From the NCBI RefSeq assembly GCF_001427585.1, contig NZ_LMGY01000017.1, forward strand, positions 235,863-299,862: a DNA stretch of 64,000 bases. The letters run 5' to 3'. A program made the position numbers and the translations under genes. Source of the DNA: Pseudoxanthomonas sp. Root630 (GTDB lineage: Bacteria; Pseudomonadota; Gammaproteobacteria; Xanthomonadales; Xanthomonadaceae). The notes below the pieces were generated by a model, which saw nothing but the letters and a program-made list of their open reading frames with translations, made no database searches and was not told the origin of the DNA. Positions 52,673 through 61,252 of this stretch are shown in pieces (within the stretch, counting starts at the first letter, position 1; every line of letters begins with the position of its first letter).

Positions 52673-54516
52673 GTGGTAGTCCCCAGCCGGCCTTCGACGG
52701 CAAGGTCTTCGCGGCCGGCCTGAGCACGGCCCCCGGCGTGTACCGCATGTATGCGGCCGACGACGCGCTGCTGTACGTCGGCAAGGCGGGCGCGCTGCGC
52801 AAGCGCGTCACGAGCTACTTCAACAATTCACCCAAGTCCCCGCGGATCCTGTCGATGCTGACCCAGGTCGCGCGCATGGACGTGACCGTTACCCGCACCG
52901 AAGCCGAAGCGCTGCTGCTGGAGAACCAGCTGATCAAGTCGCTGACGCCGCGCTACAACGTGCTCCTGCGCGACGACAAGAGCTATCCCTACGTCCTGCT
53001 CACGCGCGAGGAGTGGCCGCGCATCGCGTTCCACCGCGGCGCGCGGGCAACGCCGGGGCGCTATTTCGGGCCGTATCCGAGCGTGGTCGCCGTTCGCGAA
53101 ACGCTGAACCTGATGCAGAAGTTGTTCCGCATCCGCAACTGCGAGGACAGCGTGTTCCGCAACCGGTCGCGGCCCTGCCTGCAGTACCAGATCGGGCGCT
53201 GCAGCGGACCCTGCGTCGGTCTGGTCGCGGAGGCGGACTATGCGGAATCGGTGCGGCAGGCCGGCCTGTTCCTCGATGGCCGCAGCGATGAGCTGACCAA
53301 GGAACTCACCCAGGGAATGGAGCAGGCGAGTAGCGCGCTGGAGTTCGAACGCGCGGCGCGCCTGCGCGACCTTGTCGCCTCGATCCGCACCCTGCAGGCG
53401 CGCCAGTACGTGGACGGACACGCCGCGGATCTCGACGTACTGGCCTGTGCGATGCAGGGCAGCCAGGCCTGTGTGCTGCTGCTCGCTTTCCGTGACGGCC
53501 GCAACCTGGGTACCCGCACGTTCTTCCCGAAGACCAATGGCGAGGACAGTGCCGACGAAGTCCTCGGCGCCTTCGTTTCCCAGTACTACGCCGAACAGCC
53601 CGCGCCGCAGGAGATCGTCCTGGATCGCGAGATTCCGGACGCGGAACTGATCGAACACGCGCTCGCCGCATCGGCCGACCGCAAGGTGCAGCTCAAGTGG
53701 AACGTGCGGACCGAGCGCGCCGGCTACCTGGAACTGGCCAAGCGCAATGCGGAAATCGCGCTGACCACCGAGCTCACCAGCCGCAATGCGCAGACCGCAC
53801 GCAGCGAGGCGCTGAAGGACCTGCTGGGACTGCCCGATGTCGCCAAGCGGATCGAATGCTTCGACATCAGCCATACGATGGGCGAGGCGACGGTGGCGTC
53901 CTGCGTCGTGTTCGATGCCAACGGTGCGGTTCGCTCGCAGTACCGCCGCTACAACATCACCGGCATCACCCCGGGTGACGATTTCGCGGCCATGCACCAG
54001 GCCATCGAGCGGCGCTTCCGGCGCGCGGTGGAGGAGGGGGGCGTGATGCCCGATGTGCTGCTGATCGACGGCGGTGCCGGCCAGTTGGCGCAGGCGCAGG
54101 CCGCCTTGGCGGACCTGGGCGTCGCAGGCGTCACGCTGGTGGGCGTCGCCAAGGGGGTCGAGCGCCGGGCGGGGCATGAAGCGCTGGTGTTGCCTGACGG
54201 ACGCGAGCTGCGCCCGGGCGCGGCGTCGCCCGCGCTGCAACTGATCCAGCAGGTGCGCGACGAGGCCCACCGCTTCGCGATCACCGGGCATCGCGGCAAG
54301 CGCCAGAAAGCGCGGATGACCAGCAAGCTGGAGGATATCCCCGGCATCGGGCCGCGCCGCCGCGCCAGCCTGCTGAAGCATTTCGGTGGACTGGCGGGGT
54401 TGAAAGCGGCCGGCGTGGACGAGATCGCGCGCGTCGAGGGCGTGAACGCCGCGCTCGCGGAGCGAATCTACGCTAACCTGCACGGGCTGCCGTCGCCCGA
54501 GGCCGGAACCGAGTAA
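52669..54516 (+). CDS. uvrC: Excinuclease ABC subunit C
   Basis: The 615-residue nuclease makes both incisions in nucleotide-excision repair. The GIY-YIG domain is at the N-terminus (GVYRMYAADDALLYVGKAG, about 22-40). It is followed by the Cys-rich CEDSVFRNRSRPCLQYQIGR, a UVR motif near 205-240, the RNase H-like 3'-cut domain (IECFDISHTMGEATV; LLIDGGAGQ) and tandem helix-hairpin-helix (IPGIGPRRRASLLKHFGG, near 562). Start at 52669 inside the previous stop. Confidence 0.96.
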   Translation: MSGSPQPAFDGKVFAAGLSTAPGVYRMYAADDALLYVGKAGALRKRVTSYFNNSPKSPRILSMLTQVARMDVTVTRTEAEALLLENQLIKSLTPRYNVLLRDDKSYPYVLLTREEWPRIAFHRGARATPGRYFGPYPSVVAVRETLNLMQKLFRIRNCEDSVFRNRSRPCLQYQIGRCSGPCVGLVAEADYAESVRQAGLFLDGRSDELTKELTQGMEQASSALEFERAARLRDLVASIRTLQARQYVDGHAADLDVLACAMQGSQACVLLLAFRDGRNLGTRTFFPKTNGEDSADEVLGAFVSQYYAEQPAPQEIVLDREIPDAELIEHALAASADRKVQLKWNVRTERAGYLELAKRNAEIALTTELTSRNAQTARSEALKDLLGLPDVAKRIECFDISHTMGEATVASCVVFDANGAVRSQYRRYNITGITPGDDFAAMHQAIERRFRRAVEEGGVMPDVLLIDGGAGQLAQAQAALADLGVAGVTLVGVAKGVERRAGHEALVLPDGRELRPGAASPALQLIQQVRDEAHRFAITGHRGKRQKARMTSKLEDIPGIGPRRRASLLKHFGGLAGLKAAGVDEIARVEGVNAALAERIYANLHGLPSPEAGTE

Positions 54517-54521
54517 GTCCG

Positions 54522-55235
<714 letters not shown>

Positions 55236-55261
55236 GTTTTATCGTCCCGAGAGGGTCGGCC

Positions 55262-55289
55262 CACAAAACCCCGTTCGCGGGGTTTTGTG
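55262..55289 (+). terminator. Hairpin after first tRNA-Gly
   Basis: A perfect 12-bp stem CACAAAACCCCG/CGGGGTTTTGTG with a TTCG loop (55262-55273 and 55278-55289). T-richness inside the stem makes it an effective terminator candidate in either direction. Confidence 0.7.
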
Positions 55290-55351
55290 TTGTAGGGCGC
55301 CAGGAAGGCGTGCCCTGATCGCGCCCGTCTGGCGCGGTCGCCGCCAGGCAG

Positions 55352-55380
55352 GTGGCAGAGTGGTAATTCGGTGGATTGCA
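55352..55380 (+). pseudogene. tRNA-Cys fragment
   Basis: GTGGCAGAGTGGT (55352-55364) and, 8 nt on, GGATTGCA (55373-55380) are identical and equally spaced in the functional tRNA-Cys gene 63 bp downstream. The acceptor stem, T-arm and the anticodon-stem partner are missing. It looks like a decayed duplicate. Confidence 0.55.
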
Positions 55381-55408
55381 GCGCAATATGGATCCGCTGA
55401 AGAAGTTC

Positions 55409-55482
55409 GGCCTCGTGGCAGAGTGGTGATGCACCGGATTGCAAATCCGTTTACAGCGGTTCGATTCCGCTCGAGGCCTCCA
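55409..55482 (+). tRNA. tRNA-Cys (GCA)
   Basis: 74 nt with encoded CCA. Acceptor GGCCTCG/CGAGGCC, anticodon loop GATTGCAAATC (GCA), T-arm AGCGGTTCGATTCCGCT. Confidence 0.97.
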
Positions 55483-55513
55483 ATGTAGAACCGGCGATGC
55501 GCGCATCGTCCAT

Positions 55514-55589
<76 letters not shown>

Positions 55590-55614
55590 CATTCGCTCCC
55601 CTCGGGGAGCACGC

Positions 55615-55642
55615 CGAAGCCCCGCTCGCGGGGCTTCGCTGT
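55615..55642 (+). terminator. Hairpin after second tRNA-Gly
   Basis: CGAAGCCCCG (55615-55624), CTCG loop, CGGGGCTTCG (55629-55638), followed by CTGTTT. A 10-bp GC-rich stem with weak T tract. Confidence 0.6.
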
Positions 55643-55703
55643 TTCCGGCGATCGGAAGCGTGCCGCTTTCCAAGGCGGCACGACTGAGGCAGGCTATCCC
55701 CGT

Positions 55704-55790
55704 GCCCGGATGGCGAAATTGGTAGACGCATCGGACTTAAAATCCGCCGGCCGCGAGGCCATGCCGGTTCGATTCCGGCTCCGGGCACCA
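55704..55790 (+). tRNA. tRNA-Leu (TAA), probable island integration site
   Basis: 87 nt with encoded CCA. Acceptor GCCCGGA/TCCGGGC, long variable arm, anticodon loop ACTTAAAAT (TAA), T-arm CCGGTTCGATTCCGG. An integrase gene with rightward mobile genes begins 178 bp downstream, so the 3' half of this gene is the likely attachment site. Confidence 0.96.
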
Positions 55791-55967
55791 AAACGTAGAC
55801 CGACGGGGTCCTAGGCAATCCGGCAAGACCCCGAAACCCCTGAAAACCGCTTGTCTGACCGTCTTAATCCGTCCGAATCAATCCTATTGCATCCGACGGA
55901 AAAGTGAGTCAGGCTGTGTGTCAGGGGATGCGACACATCGTCCCCGACTCATAGGGGAGTCGCCAGG
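55791..55967 (+). other. Left end of the island (attL-side arm region)
   Basis: This 177-bp gap holds no gene. It has an inverted pair CGGGGTC/GACCCCG (55804-55810 and 55827-55833) and short repeats around CCGTC/GACGG. The decamer AAACGTAGAC right after the tRNA (55791-55800) recurs at 59601-59610. Integrase arm-binding sites and the integrase promoter would be expected here; none is proven. Confidence 0.4.
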
Positions 55968-57194
55968 ATGCTTACGGACACTAAGCTTCGAGCGCTGAAA
56001 GCGCAGGACGCGTCCTACCGCGTGGCGGATTCGAATGGCCTCTGCATCGAGATCAGGCCCACTGGCGCGAAGGTTTGGCGGTACCGCTATCGGTTCGCCC
56101 AAAAGCCCAGCATGGTCACCATTGGCGAATACCCAGCCGTAACGCTTCAGGACGCGCGTCAGGAGCGCGACAGGCTTCGGGCGATGGTCAAGGCGGGAAC
56201 GAATCCCGCGCACGCCCAGCGCGCTGCTAGGGCCGCTAGCGTCGAGAAGCACTCCAACACGTTCGGCGCGATTGGCTTGGAGTACATCGCCAAGCGGGAG
56301 CGCGAGGGGATGACGCCGCACTCGGTCGAGCGGGACCGCCGCGCGCTGGAGAAGTATCTGGCGCCGATCTACGACACGCCCATCAGCGAAGTAACCGCCC
56401 CCCTACTGCTGGCCGCCCTTCGCAAATTGGAAAACCGCGGGGTCATCGAGACGACTCACCGCGTGCGAGCCTTGGCCGGGCGCATCTTCAAGTACGCGAT
56501 CGCGACGGGCCGCGCCATCAGCAACCCGGCACCGGATCTGACGGGCGCTCTTGAGCAGGTCCAGACCAGGCACTTCCCAAGCGTCACCAGCCCGGACGAC
56601 ATCGGGGCTCTCCTGCGGGCGCTTCATGGCTACCAGGGCACTGTCGTCGTGCGCGCTGCGCTCAAGCTGGCCCCGCTGGTATTCGTCCGCCCTGGTGAGT
56701 TGCGCCAGGCGAAGTGGGGCGACATCGATCTGGATGGCGCCGAGTGGCGCTACATGGTCACCAAGACGAACTCTCAGCACATCGTGCCGCTATCGACCCA
56801 GGCCGTGGAGATCCTGCGGGAGCTGCAGCCTTACACCCGCCGCAGCCCCTACGTGTTTCCAGGCGAGCGCTCGGCCGGTCGCCCAATGTCAGAGAACACA
56901 GTCAACGCAGCGTTGCGTTACCTCGGCTACGACCGCGACACGATGACCGGCCACGGATTCCGCGCCATGGCCCGCACTGTGCTGGATGAGGTGCTTGGTT
57001 TCAGGCCCGACTTCATCGAGCACCAGCTCGCGCACGCGGTGAAGGATCCGCTGGGCAGGGCATACAACCGCACCACGCACCTGCCGGAGCGCAAGAAGAT
57101 GATGCAAGGGTGGGCGGACTACCTCGACGGCCTACGTACTGCGCCGGAGAAGGTCGTTCCCATTCGCAAGACGAAAGCAACCAGAACCGCCTGA
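55968..57194 (+). CDS. int: Tyrosine integrase (P4-like, DUF4102 N-terminus)
   Basis: A 408-residue recombinase with an N-terminal arm-binding/DUF4102 domain (LTDTKLRALKAQDASYRVAD and GLCIEIRPTGAKVWRYRYR), a SAM-like core (about 95-195) and a catalytic domain. The visible catalytic residues are Arg241 in VRPGELR, His329-X-X-Arg332 in GHGFR, His356 and Tyr366 in AYNRT. All are present, so it should be active. P4-type integrases commonly use tRNA 3' ends; the gene lies next to tRNA-Leu and faces into the island. Confidence 0.94.
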   Translation: MLTDTKLRALKAQDASYRVADSNGLCIEIRPTGAKVWRYRYRFAQKPSMVTIGEYPAVTLQDARQERDRLRAMVKAGTNPAHAQRAARAASVEKHSNTFGAIGLEYIAKREREGMTPHSVERDRRALEKYLAPIYDTPISEVTAPLLLAALRKLENRGVIETTHRVRALAGRIFKYAIATGRAISNPAPDLTGALEQVQTRHFPSVTSPDDIGALLRALHGYQGTVVVRAALKLAPLVFVRPGELRQAKWGDIDLDGAEWRYMVTKTNSQHIVPLSTQAVEILRELQPYTRRSPYVFPGERSAGRPMSENTVNAALRYLGYDRDTMTGHGFRAMARTVLDEVLGFRPDFIEHQLAHAVKDPLGRAYNRTTHLPERKKMMQGWADYLDGLRTAPEKVVPIRKTKATRTA

Positions 57195-57340
57195 GAGCGC
57201 CACAGAGGCGCGCCAATGGCTCTAACGTAGAGGAGGGAAGGAGAGTCAGAGAAAACGCAGCAGAGCCGCTATAGAAGCGGCGGAACCAGGTGCTAGTAAC
57301 ACCTGGCCCGCCTACCACAACCGTCTGTTAGGAGACGACC

Positions 57341-57598
57341 ATGGCAACCCGGAATTCTACCGGTGATCGCTTGGCGCGGGCAGTGTCGCGCCTGAAAAAT
57401 CGTTCAATCTTGGCCCTGTATCAAACGCAGGTCGCCATCAAATCGGCCAATCACTGGCTGTCCGCAGAGCGCAGGCTTTACCCGACGTTCGCGGTTCTTT
57501 CTCTCCTGGCCCTTGTCCTGGCGCTGCCGGCGATCAAGGCCGACCCCTGCCACCCGATCAACCGCGACTTGTCCGCCGTGGGGGTGATCCGTGGCTGA
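57341..57598 (+). CDS. Small island membrane protein, unknown
   Basis: An 85-residue product with a basic N-terminal half and one membrane helix (LYPTFAVLSLLALVLALPAI, about 47-66). No family recognised. Two hairpins precede it (GCCGC/GCGGC at about 57264 and CCAGGTG/CACCTGG at 57286-57306), and TTAGGAGACGACC gives the SD. It opens the chain of small island genes and overlaps the next by 8 nt. Confidence 0.65.
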   Translation: MATRNSTGDRLARAVSRLKNRSILALYQTQVAIKSANHWLSAERRLYPTFAVLSLLALVLALPAIKADPCHPINRDLSAVGVIRG

Positions 57599-57824
57599 CA
57601 TCGACGCAACCGCCCCGGAAACCCCGCAGACGGGCCGATTCCTGAGCGATGTCACGCGAGAGGCATTCGCATGCCTTGGGGCCGCAGAGGACATTCTGTG
57701 CAACTACGGCGCTGACGATCCGGCCAGTTCCCGCCTGCACCGCATTGGCCGCGCACAAGGCTTGATCGAAGCGGCTGCAACGGTTCTCCGTTCGCTGGAA
57801 TTGGAGGGCGTCCGCCATGACTGA
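57591..57824 (+). CDS. Small island protein, unknown
   Basis: A 77-residue acidic product starting with GTG (57591) in the sequence GTGGCTGA that contains the previous stop. The helical part (DVTREAFACLGAAEDILCNY and GRAQGLIEAAATVLRSLELE) suggests a small helical bundle. Not recognised. Confidence 0.65.
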   Translation: MADIDATAPETPQTGRFLSDVTREAFACLGAAEDILCNYGADDPASSRLHRIGRAQGLIEAAATVLRSLELEGVRHD

Positions 57825-58143
57825 CAACGCCCCCGCCTTCGTGCCCCTGCTGACGAAAGAGCAGGCCGGCGCCCACCTAAGCCCGATTGCCTGCACCAAC
57901 CGCGACGTGATGCGCCGCACGGCCCTGCGCGTCCTGACGATGACGCCCCAGGAGCTGACCGCCCAGGCGAAAGCAGGCCCCGAGGAGCACGCCATCCGCT
58001 GCCAGATCGTGGCCGACCTGTACGACTACGTGACGGGCGAGGCCAGCAAATACGCCCACGCGCTCGACCGTCTGCTGTGGGCTGCCCGCGAGGCCGGCAT
58101 TGCACCGCTGGCCCAAGACCTGGAGGGCGCGCGCCATGGGTAA
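57817..58143 (+). CDS. Small island protein, unknown
   Basis: A 108-residue helical product starting in ATGACTGA, an 8-nt overlap with the previous gene. Segment TPQELTAQAKAGPEEHAIRC and VADLYDYVTGEASKYAHALD are amphipathic. No domain recognised. Confidence 0.65.
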   Translation: MTDNAPAFVPLLTKEQAGAHLSPIACTNRDVMRRTALRVLTMTPQELTAQAKAGPEEHAIRCQIVADLYDYVTGEASKYAHALDRLLWAAREAGIAPLAQDLEGARHG

Positions 58144-58765
58144 CGTCATTGCCTTCCCCCGGTTCGCCATCCGCACACCGGAGCCCAAACCCAAGCGCGC
58201 CCGCAAGACGCGCGCGAAGTCGCCCACCCAATCGGTCGGGGACGACCTGGACGCCGGCTTAGCGGCCTGTTTCGCACGCATGCGTGAGGATGACGCAGAG
58301 CGCAGCCGCGGTCTGGAGCGTTGGGCGCGCGGCGAGCGTCCTAGCCTCGCATGGTTCGGTGAGACGAGCATGTCGGGGATCGCCACGGACCACTTCGGCG
58401 AAGGGCCCGACCACTACCGCCTAGCATTAGCGCACGCTGGCGAACCTATCGCAGCGGACGACATGGTGGGCGCTCTTGCGCTGGCAGTGGACACCCTCAA
58501 TTCCCTGGCCTACATGGTTCGCTACGGTGGCCTGCGTTCGCACGGTTGCACGGCAAGCCGCAACCGTGAGGAGGAAATGCGCCACGAGGAATGCGCACGT
58601 GGCGTGGTGTCGGACTTGGCCGCGACCATGATCCGCCTACAAGCATTCGGCACGGTGCCGCGCCAGACCCCGGCCGAGCGTCGACGCGATGCGGCGAGAA
58701 GCCAAGCGAAACACGAGAGTCTTGACGCGCTGCGTAAGGCAGTGAGGGACGGCGACCATGCCTAA
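58136..58765 (+). CDS. Island protein, unknown (209 aa)
   Basis: The start ATGGGTAA again overlaps the previous gene by 8 nt. The N-terminus MGNVIAFPRFAIRTPEPK is followed by a Lys/Arg-rich linker (KRARKTRAKS), two helical regions, and the Cys/His group SHGC then HEECARG. The C-terminal segment is basic and charged. It may bind nucleic acid, but no family is recognised. Confidence 0.62.
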   Translation: MGNVIAFPRFAIRTPEPKPKRARKTRAKSPTQSVGDDLDAGLAACFARMREDDAERSRGLERWARGERPSLAWFGETSMSGIATDHFGEGPDHYRLALAHAGEPIAADDMVGALALAVDTLNSLAYMVRYGGLRSHGCTASRNREEEMRHEECARGVVSDLAATMIRLQAFGTVPRQTPAERRRDAARSQAKHESLDALRKAVRDGDHA

Positions 58766-58988
58766 GCCCGCCTACCGCAATGAATCGCTGAGCATCCCGC
58801 CCAACGCGAACGGCTGCATGTTCCTGGCGGCTGTCATTGCCCAGGAGTTCCGACACGAGCCCACGCCGGCCCAGCTAATGCACCGCTTCGGCATGTGCCG
58901 GGCCACCGCCTACCGCTGGCGCCGCGCCTGGCGTAGCGCCGCCGAACTGATCCAAGCGAGGGAGGGACGCACCCATGCGCACGCCTAA
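58758..58988 (+). CDS. Small HTH-like island protein
   Basis: A 76-residue product starting in ATGCCTAA (8-nt overlap). The segment PTPAQLMHRFGMCRATAYRW followed by RRAW (about 36-59) reads as a helix-turn-helix: two helices with a recognition helix CRATAYRWRRAW. Probably a DNA-binding regulator. Confidence 0.66.
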   Translation: MPKPAYRNESLSIPPNANGCMFLAAVIAQEFRHEPTPAQLMHRFGMCRATAYRWRRAWRSAAELIQAREGRTHAHA

Positions 58989-59325
58989 ACAACACCCCTG
59001 GACGCATAAGCCGCTCGCGTTCTTCGACTCCCTGGACTTCCCAACCCTGTACCCCGAGCAGTGGGCAAAGCAGCTGGCGGCGTGCGAGGACGACGTAGAC
59101 GCAGCCCGGAAGATGGCGGCGGGCTCGCTGGCGATGCTCCACTCGCCGGTGCACGGCCCTATCACCATGGAGAAGCACGAGCAGATGGAGGACTTTCGGC
59201 GTGGCTTCCTGGCTCTGTACCGCTGGGACCGCCGCCGATTCCTGCGCCACATGCGGGAGAAACTGGGAGGCAAGCGCAGGACGACGGTCTACTGGCGTGC
59301 CATGGCGAGGAGGACGCACGTATGA
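58975..59325 (+). CDS. Island protein, unknown (116 aa)
   Basis: A 116-residue product overlapping the previous gene by 14 nt. It is helical with a very basic C-terminus (RWDRRRFLRHMREKLGGKRR). The composition suggests nucleic-acid contact, but no motif is identified. Confidence 0.62.
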   Translation: MRTPKQHPWTHKPLAFFDSLDFPTLYPEQWAKQLAACEDDVDAARKMAAGSLAMLHSPVHGPITMEKHEQMEDFRRGFLALYRWDRRRFLRHMREKLGGKRRTTVYWRAMARRTHV

Positions 59326-59573
59326 CACAGCGCGAAGTCACCGAAGCCCAGCCCGTCCCCCGATGCGCCCGGGGCCACCACGCCCGCCACATGCTGGACA
59401 TGCGCCGGCCCAGCGCCGGAGGCGGGCATTTCGTCGAGTGCCGGTGTTGCCAGACCAAGAGGCATGGAAGCTATGCCGATGCACTGAGGGAGTGGCGCCA
59501 GAAGCACGGGATCCGTGCCCCTAGGGCCAAGCAACAGGAGGGGCAGCGGGGGCTGTTTACCGCCGCAGGCTGA
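59322..59573 (+). CDS. Small zinc-ribbon-like island protein
   Basis: An 83-residue product with two potential metal knuckles: CARGHH (about 15-20) and CRCCQTKRHG (about 41-50). It is followed by SYADALREWRQKHG. This spacing fits a zinc-ribbon-type fold found in many phage and island proteins. It overlaps the previous gene by 4 nt (ATGA) and closes the coupled chain. Confidence 0.65.
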   Translation: MTQREVTEAQPVPRCARGHHARHMLDMRRPSAGGGHFVECRCCQTKRHGSYADALREWRQKHGIRAPRAKQQEGQRGLFTAAG

Positions 59574-59798
59574 GGGTTTCACACAGTTCTGTTCCACATC
59601 GAAACGTAGACGGCACAAGGCCTCCCGGGCGCCAATGTCAATCTTGGCGTCCCCGGGGGTGTCATGGTGCAAAGTGTTGCAGGACCTGCGACGGCAGGAA
59701 GTGACAATCCGACCACCCCGCCTAGCTCGACGGAGCGAAGAGCCGGCCACCTACCGGCCTGGCGGGCGCACTCTAGGTACTGCGCGAGGGCGCAAGAG
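59574..59798 (+). promoter_or_regulatory. Island intergenic region with hairpin and repeats
   Basis: This 225-bp gap holds a hairpin GGCGCCAA/TTGGCGTCC-type (59627-59635 and 59644-59652) inside a CCCGGG-flanked palindrome, the decamer AAACGTAGAC (59601-59610) and one of three GCGCCAATG motifs (59628-59636). It probably ends the upstream chain and starts the 292-codon gene. No clear promoter seen. Confidence 0.4.
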
Positions 59799-60677
59799 AT
59801 GGCCGACGAGAACAACGATGACTTGGGCCCATACGGCCCCATCACACCTGAAATGCTGGCTCACGCAAGGGCAGTTCAGGAGGAGATTGCAGCGAAACTA
59901 ACCCTCCAGCCGGGATTGAATCCAAGGTTGGCCGAGTATGCCTTGGCCTTGTCTGACGAAGAGATTGCAGAGTGGGAAGCGGCGGAGCAGGCGGGCACAT
60001 TGTCGCCTGACGAAGAGCGGGTGCGCCTTGACTCGATCAAGAGCCGCCAAGAAGAAGAGATGAAGCAGCTCCGCACCATCTACCCAGATATGGGAGACGG
60101 GAACCTGCGACTGCTCCAGCGAACAGTTGCACACATGGACAACCTTGCTCTTGATATCGCCGATGCCCTCGAATGGGAACACTCTCCAGAGAGCTATGAG
60201 CGTGCACGGGAGATGCGTAGCAAGTTCTACTCCTTCGAGAACCAATACGACTTCGGGACGCTTGCCGAGGCAATGGACTATCAGGGCCTCGTGGATGCCT
60301 ACGTCGAGGCTGTAGATGCTAGGCAGCGAGTCATGGAAGGAATGGCCTGGAGGGATGCTCTCGACCTCCTTACAAGCGCTGCGTCCAATCTCTTAAGGGC
60401 CTCCCCGCGAAGCAAACGTCGTGAGGAAGCGAAAGCCGCAGCTGCCGCAGGGTGGGAGTGGCTTGAAGATGTCCGACAAGAAGCCTTCAAGCGTAGAGCA
60501 AGTGACCTGGCGTTGAATCCGAGCAAGAGCCGCCGACAGAGCATCCTCGGGATGATGGATGCAGTTCGAACTCTCTACGACGAGAGGGGTAAAGCCAGAA
60601 ATGTCACCTTGAGCGCTGACCCAATCCAGGCCTTCAAGACCATCGAGGGCTGGTTCGTCAAAGCAGGGATCAAGTGA
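59799..60677 (+). CDS. Island protein, unknown (292 aa)
   Basis: A 292-residue acidic, mostly helical protein starting MADENNDDLGPYGPITPEM. Long charged helices (EEIAEWEAAEQAGTLSPDEE; RSKRREEAKAAAAAGWEWLE) suggest coiled coils. There are no Cys pairs, membrane helices or recognised catalytic motifs. GC content is visibly lower than in the neighbours, pointing to a separate origin within the island. Longer in-frame starts upstream (from 59664) are less likely because they cover the hairpin. Confidence 0.62.
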   Translation: MADENNDDLGPYGPITPEMLAHARAVQEEIAAKLTLQPGLNPRLAEYALALSDEEIAEWEAAEQAGTLSPDEERVRLDSIKSRQEEEMKQLRTIYPDMGDGNLRLLQRTVAHMDNLALDIADALEWEHSPESYERAREMRSKFYSFENQYDFGTLAEAMDYQGLVDAYVEAVDARQRVMEGMAWRDALDLLTSAASNLLRASPRSKRREEAKAAAAAGWEWLEDVRQEAFKRRASDLALNPSKSRRQSILGMMDAVRTLYDERGKARNVTLSADPIQAFKTIEGWFVKAGIK

Positions 60678-60821
60678 CCTGATACCCGGCATGCATGCAC
60701 ACGGGGTATGCATGCCGGCTCAAGGGGCGCCAATGCTCGCATAAGGTCTATTTCGCATGACTTCCCCACTCCACGATTCCCTCACGCCGCTAACGACTCT
60801 CGCGGCGCTAGAGGAGAAAAG
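60678..60821 (+). promoter_or_regulatory. Upstream region of the AlpA-like gene group
   Basis: In this 144-bp gap a palindrome GCATGCATGCACACGGGGTATGCATGC (60689-60715 area, arms GCATGCAT and ATGCATGC) and the motif GCGCCAATG (60727-60735) are seen. A GAGGAGAAAA Shine-Dalgarno (60811-60820) precedes the ATG at 60822. It is a good candidate for the main regulatory switch of the island. Confidence 0.42.
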
Positions 60822-61028
60822 ATGGGAAGGAATCTTCATACGATCGGTCAACTGGCCAAGCGCCATCCGTGGACCGAAACGCAATGTAGATGGTGGGTAA
60901 AGAACGCAGCGACGAATGGGCTCGCCCATGCGATCGAGCGCGTTGGTAGCCGCGTCCTGATTGACGAAGACCAGCTGAAGGCCTGGGTGGCAGAGCAGGC
61001 TGTGCGGAAGGCTGGAGGTGCCGCATGA
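60822..61028 (+). CDS. Excisionase-like small DNA-binding protein
   Basis: A 68-residue product with the winged-helix/excisionase pattern: MGRNLHTIGQLAKRHPWTET (first helix pair), QCRWWVKNAATNG, then VGSRVLIDEDQLKAWV (wing and last helix). Such Xis/MerR-like proteins bend DNA for excision or regulate promoters. Strong SD GAGGAGA. It overlaps the next gene by 4 nt. Confidence 0.72.
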   Translation: MGRNLHTIGQLAKRHPWTETQCRWWVKNAATNGLAHAIERVGSRVLIDEDQLKAWVAEQAVRKAGGAA

Positions 61029-61252
61029 CGGCCCTGGCAGCGAGCGAGTTTGTGCGGGTTGCTCAGATCGTAGGTCGACCGGCAAAGGGTGATCGCCCTG
61101 CAGAGCCGGGGATCCTGCCGATCTCGGCATCTACCTGGTGGCTGGGGGTCAAGGCGAAGCGCTATCCAGCGGGCGTGAAGCTCTCGCGTGGCGTCACCGT
61201 GTGGCGCCGGGATGAGGTGCAGGCGATCGCCAGCAAGGCGGGTGCGAAGTGA
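61025..61252 (+). CDS. AlpA-like transcriptional regulator (first of tandem pair)
   Basis: A 75-residue product with the AlpA pattern: GILPISASTWWLGVKAKRYP then VWRRDEVQAI, that is a turn-helix recognition segment followed by the W-x-x-x-(E/D)-(V/I) tail. The N-terminal PAKGDRPAEPGILPI is shared with the next gene. AlpA activates the integrase and structural genes of satellite elements such as P4-like islands. Overlaps on both sides are 4 nt. Confidence 0.78.
   Translation: MTALAASEFVRVAQIVGRPAKGDRPAEPGILPISASTWWLGVKAKRYPAGVKLSRGVTVWRRDEVQAIASKAGAK

Noticed and set aside
55804-55833. CGGGGTC/GACCCCG pair as a tRNA-Leu terminator
   Set aside because: The stem is 7 bp with a 16-nt loop and no T-run, too weak to call.
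60689-60715. GCATGCAT repeats as a CRISPR or iteron unit
   Set aside because: It is a single palindrome, not a regular repeat array. No CRISPR repeats with uniform spacers were found anywhere in the window.
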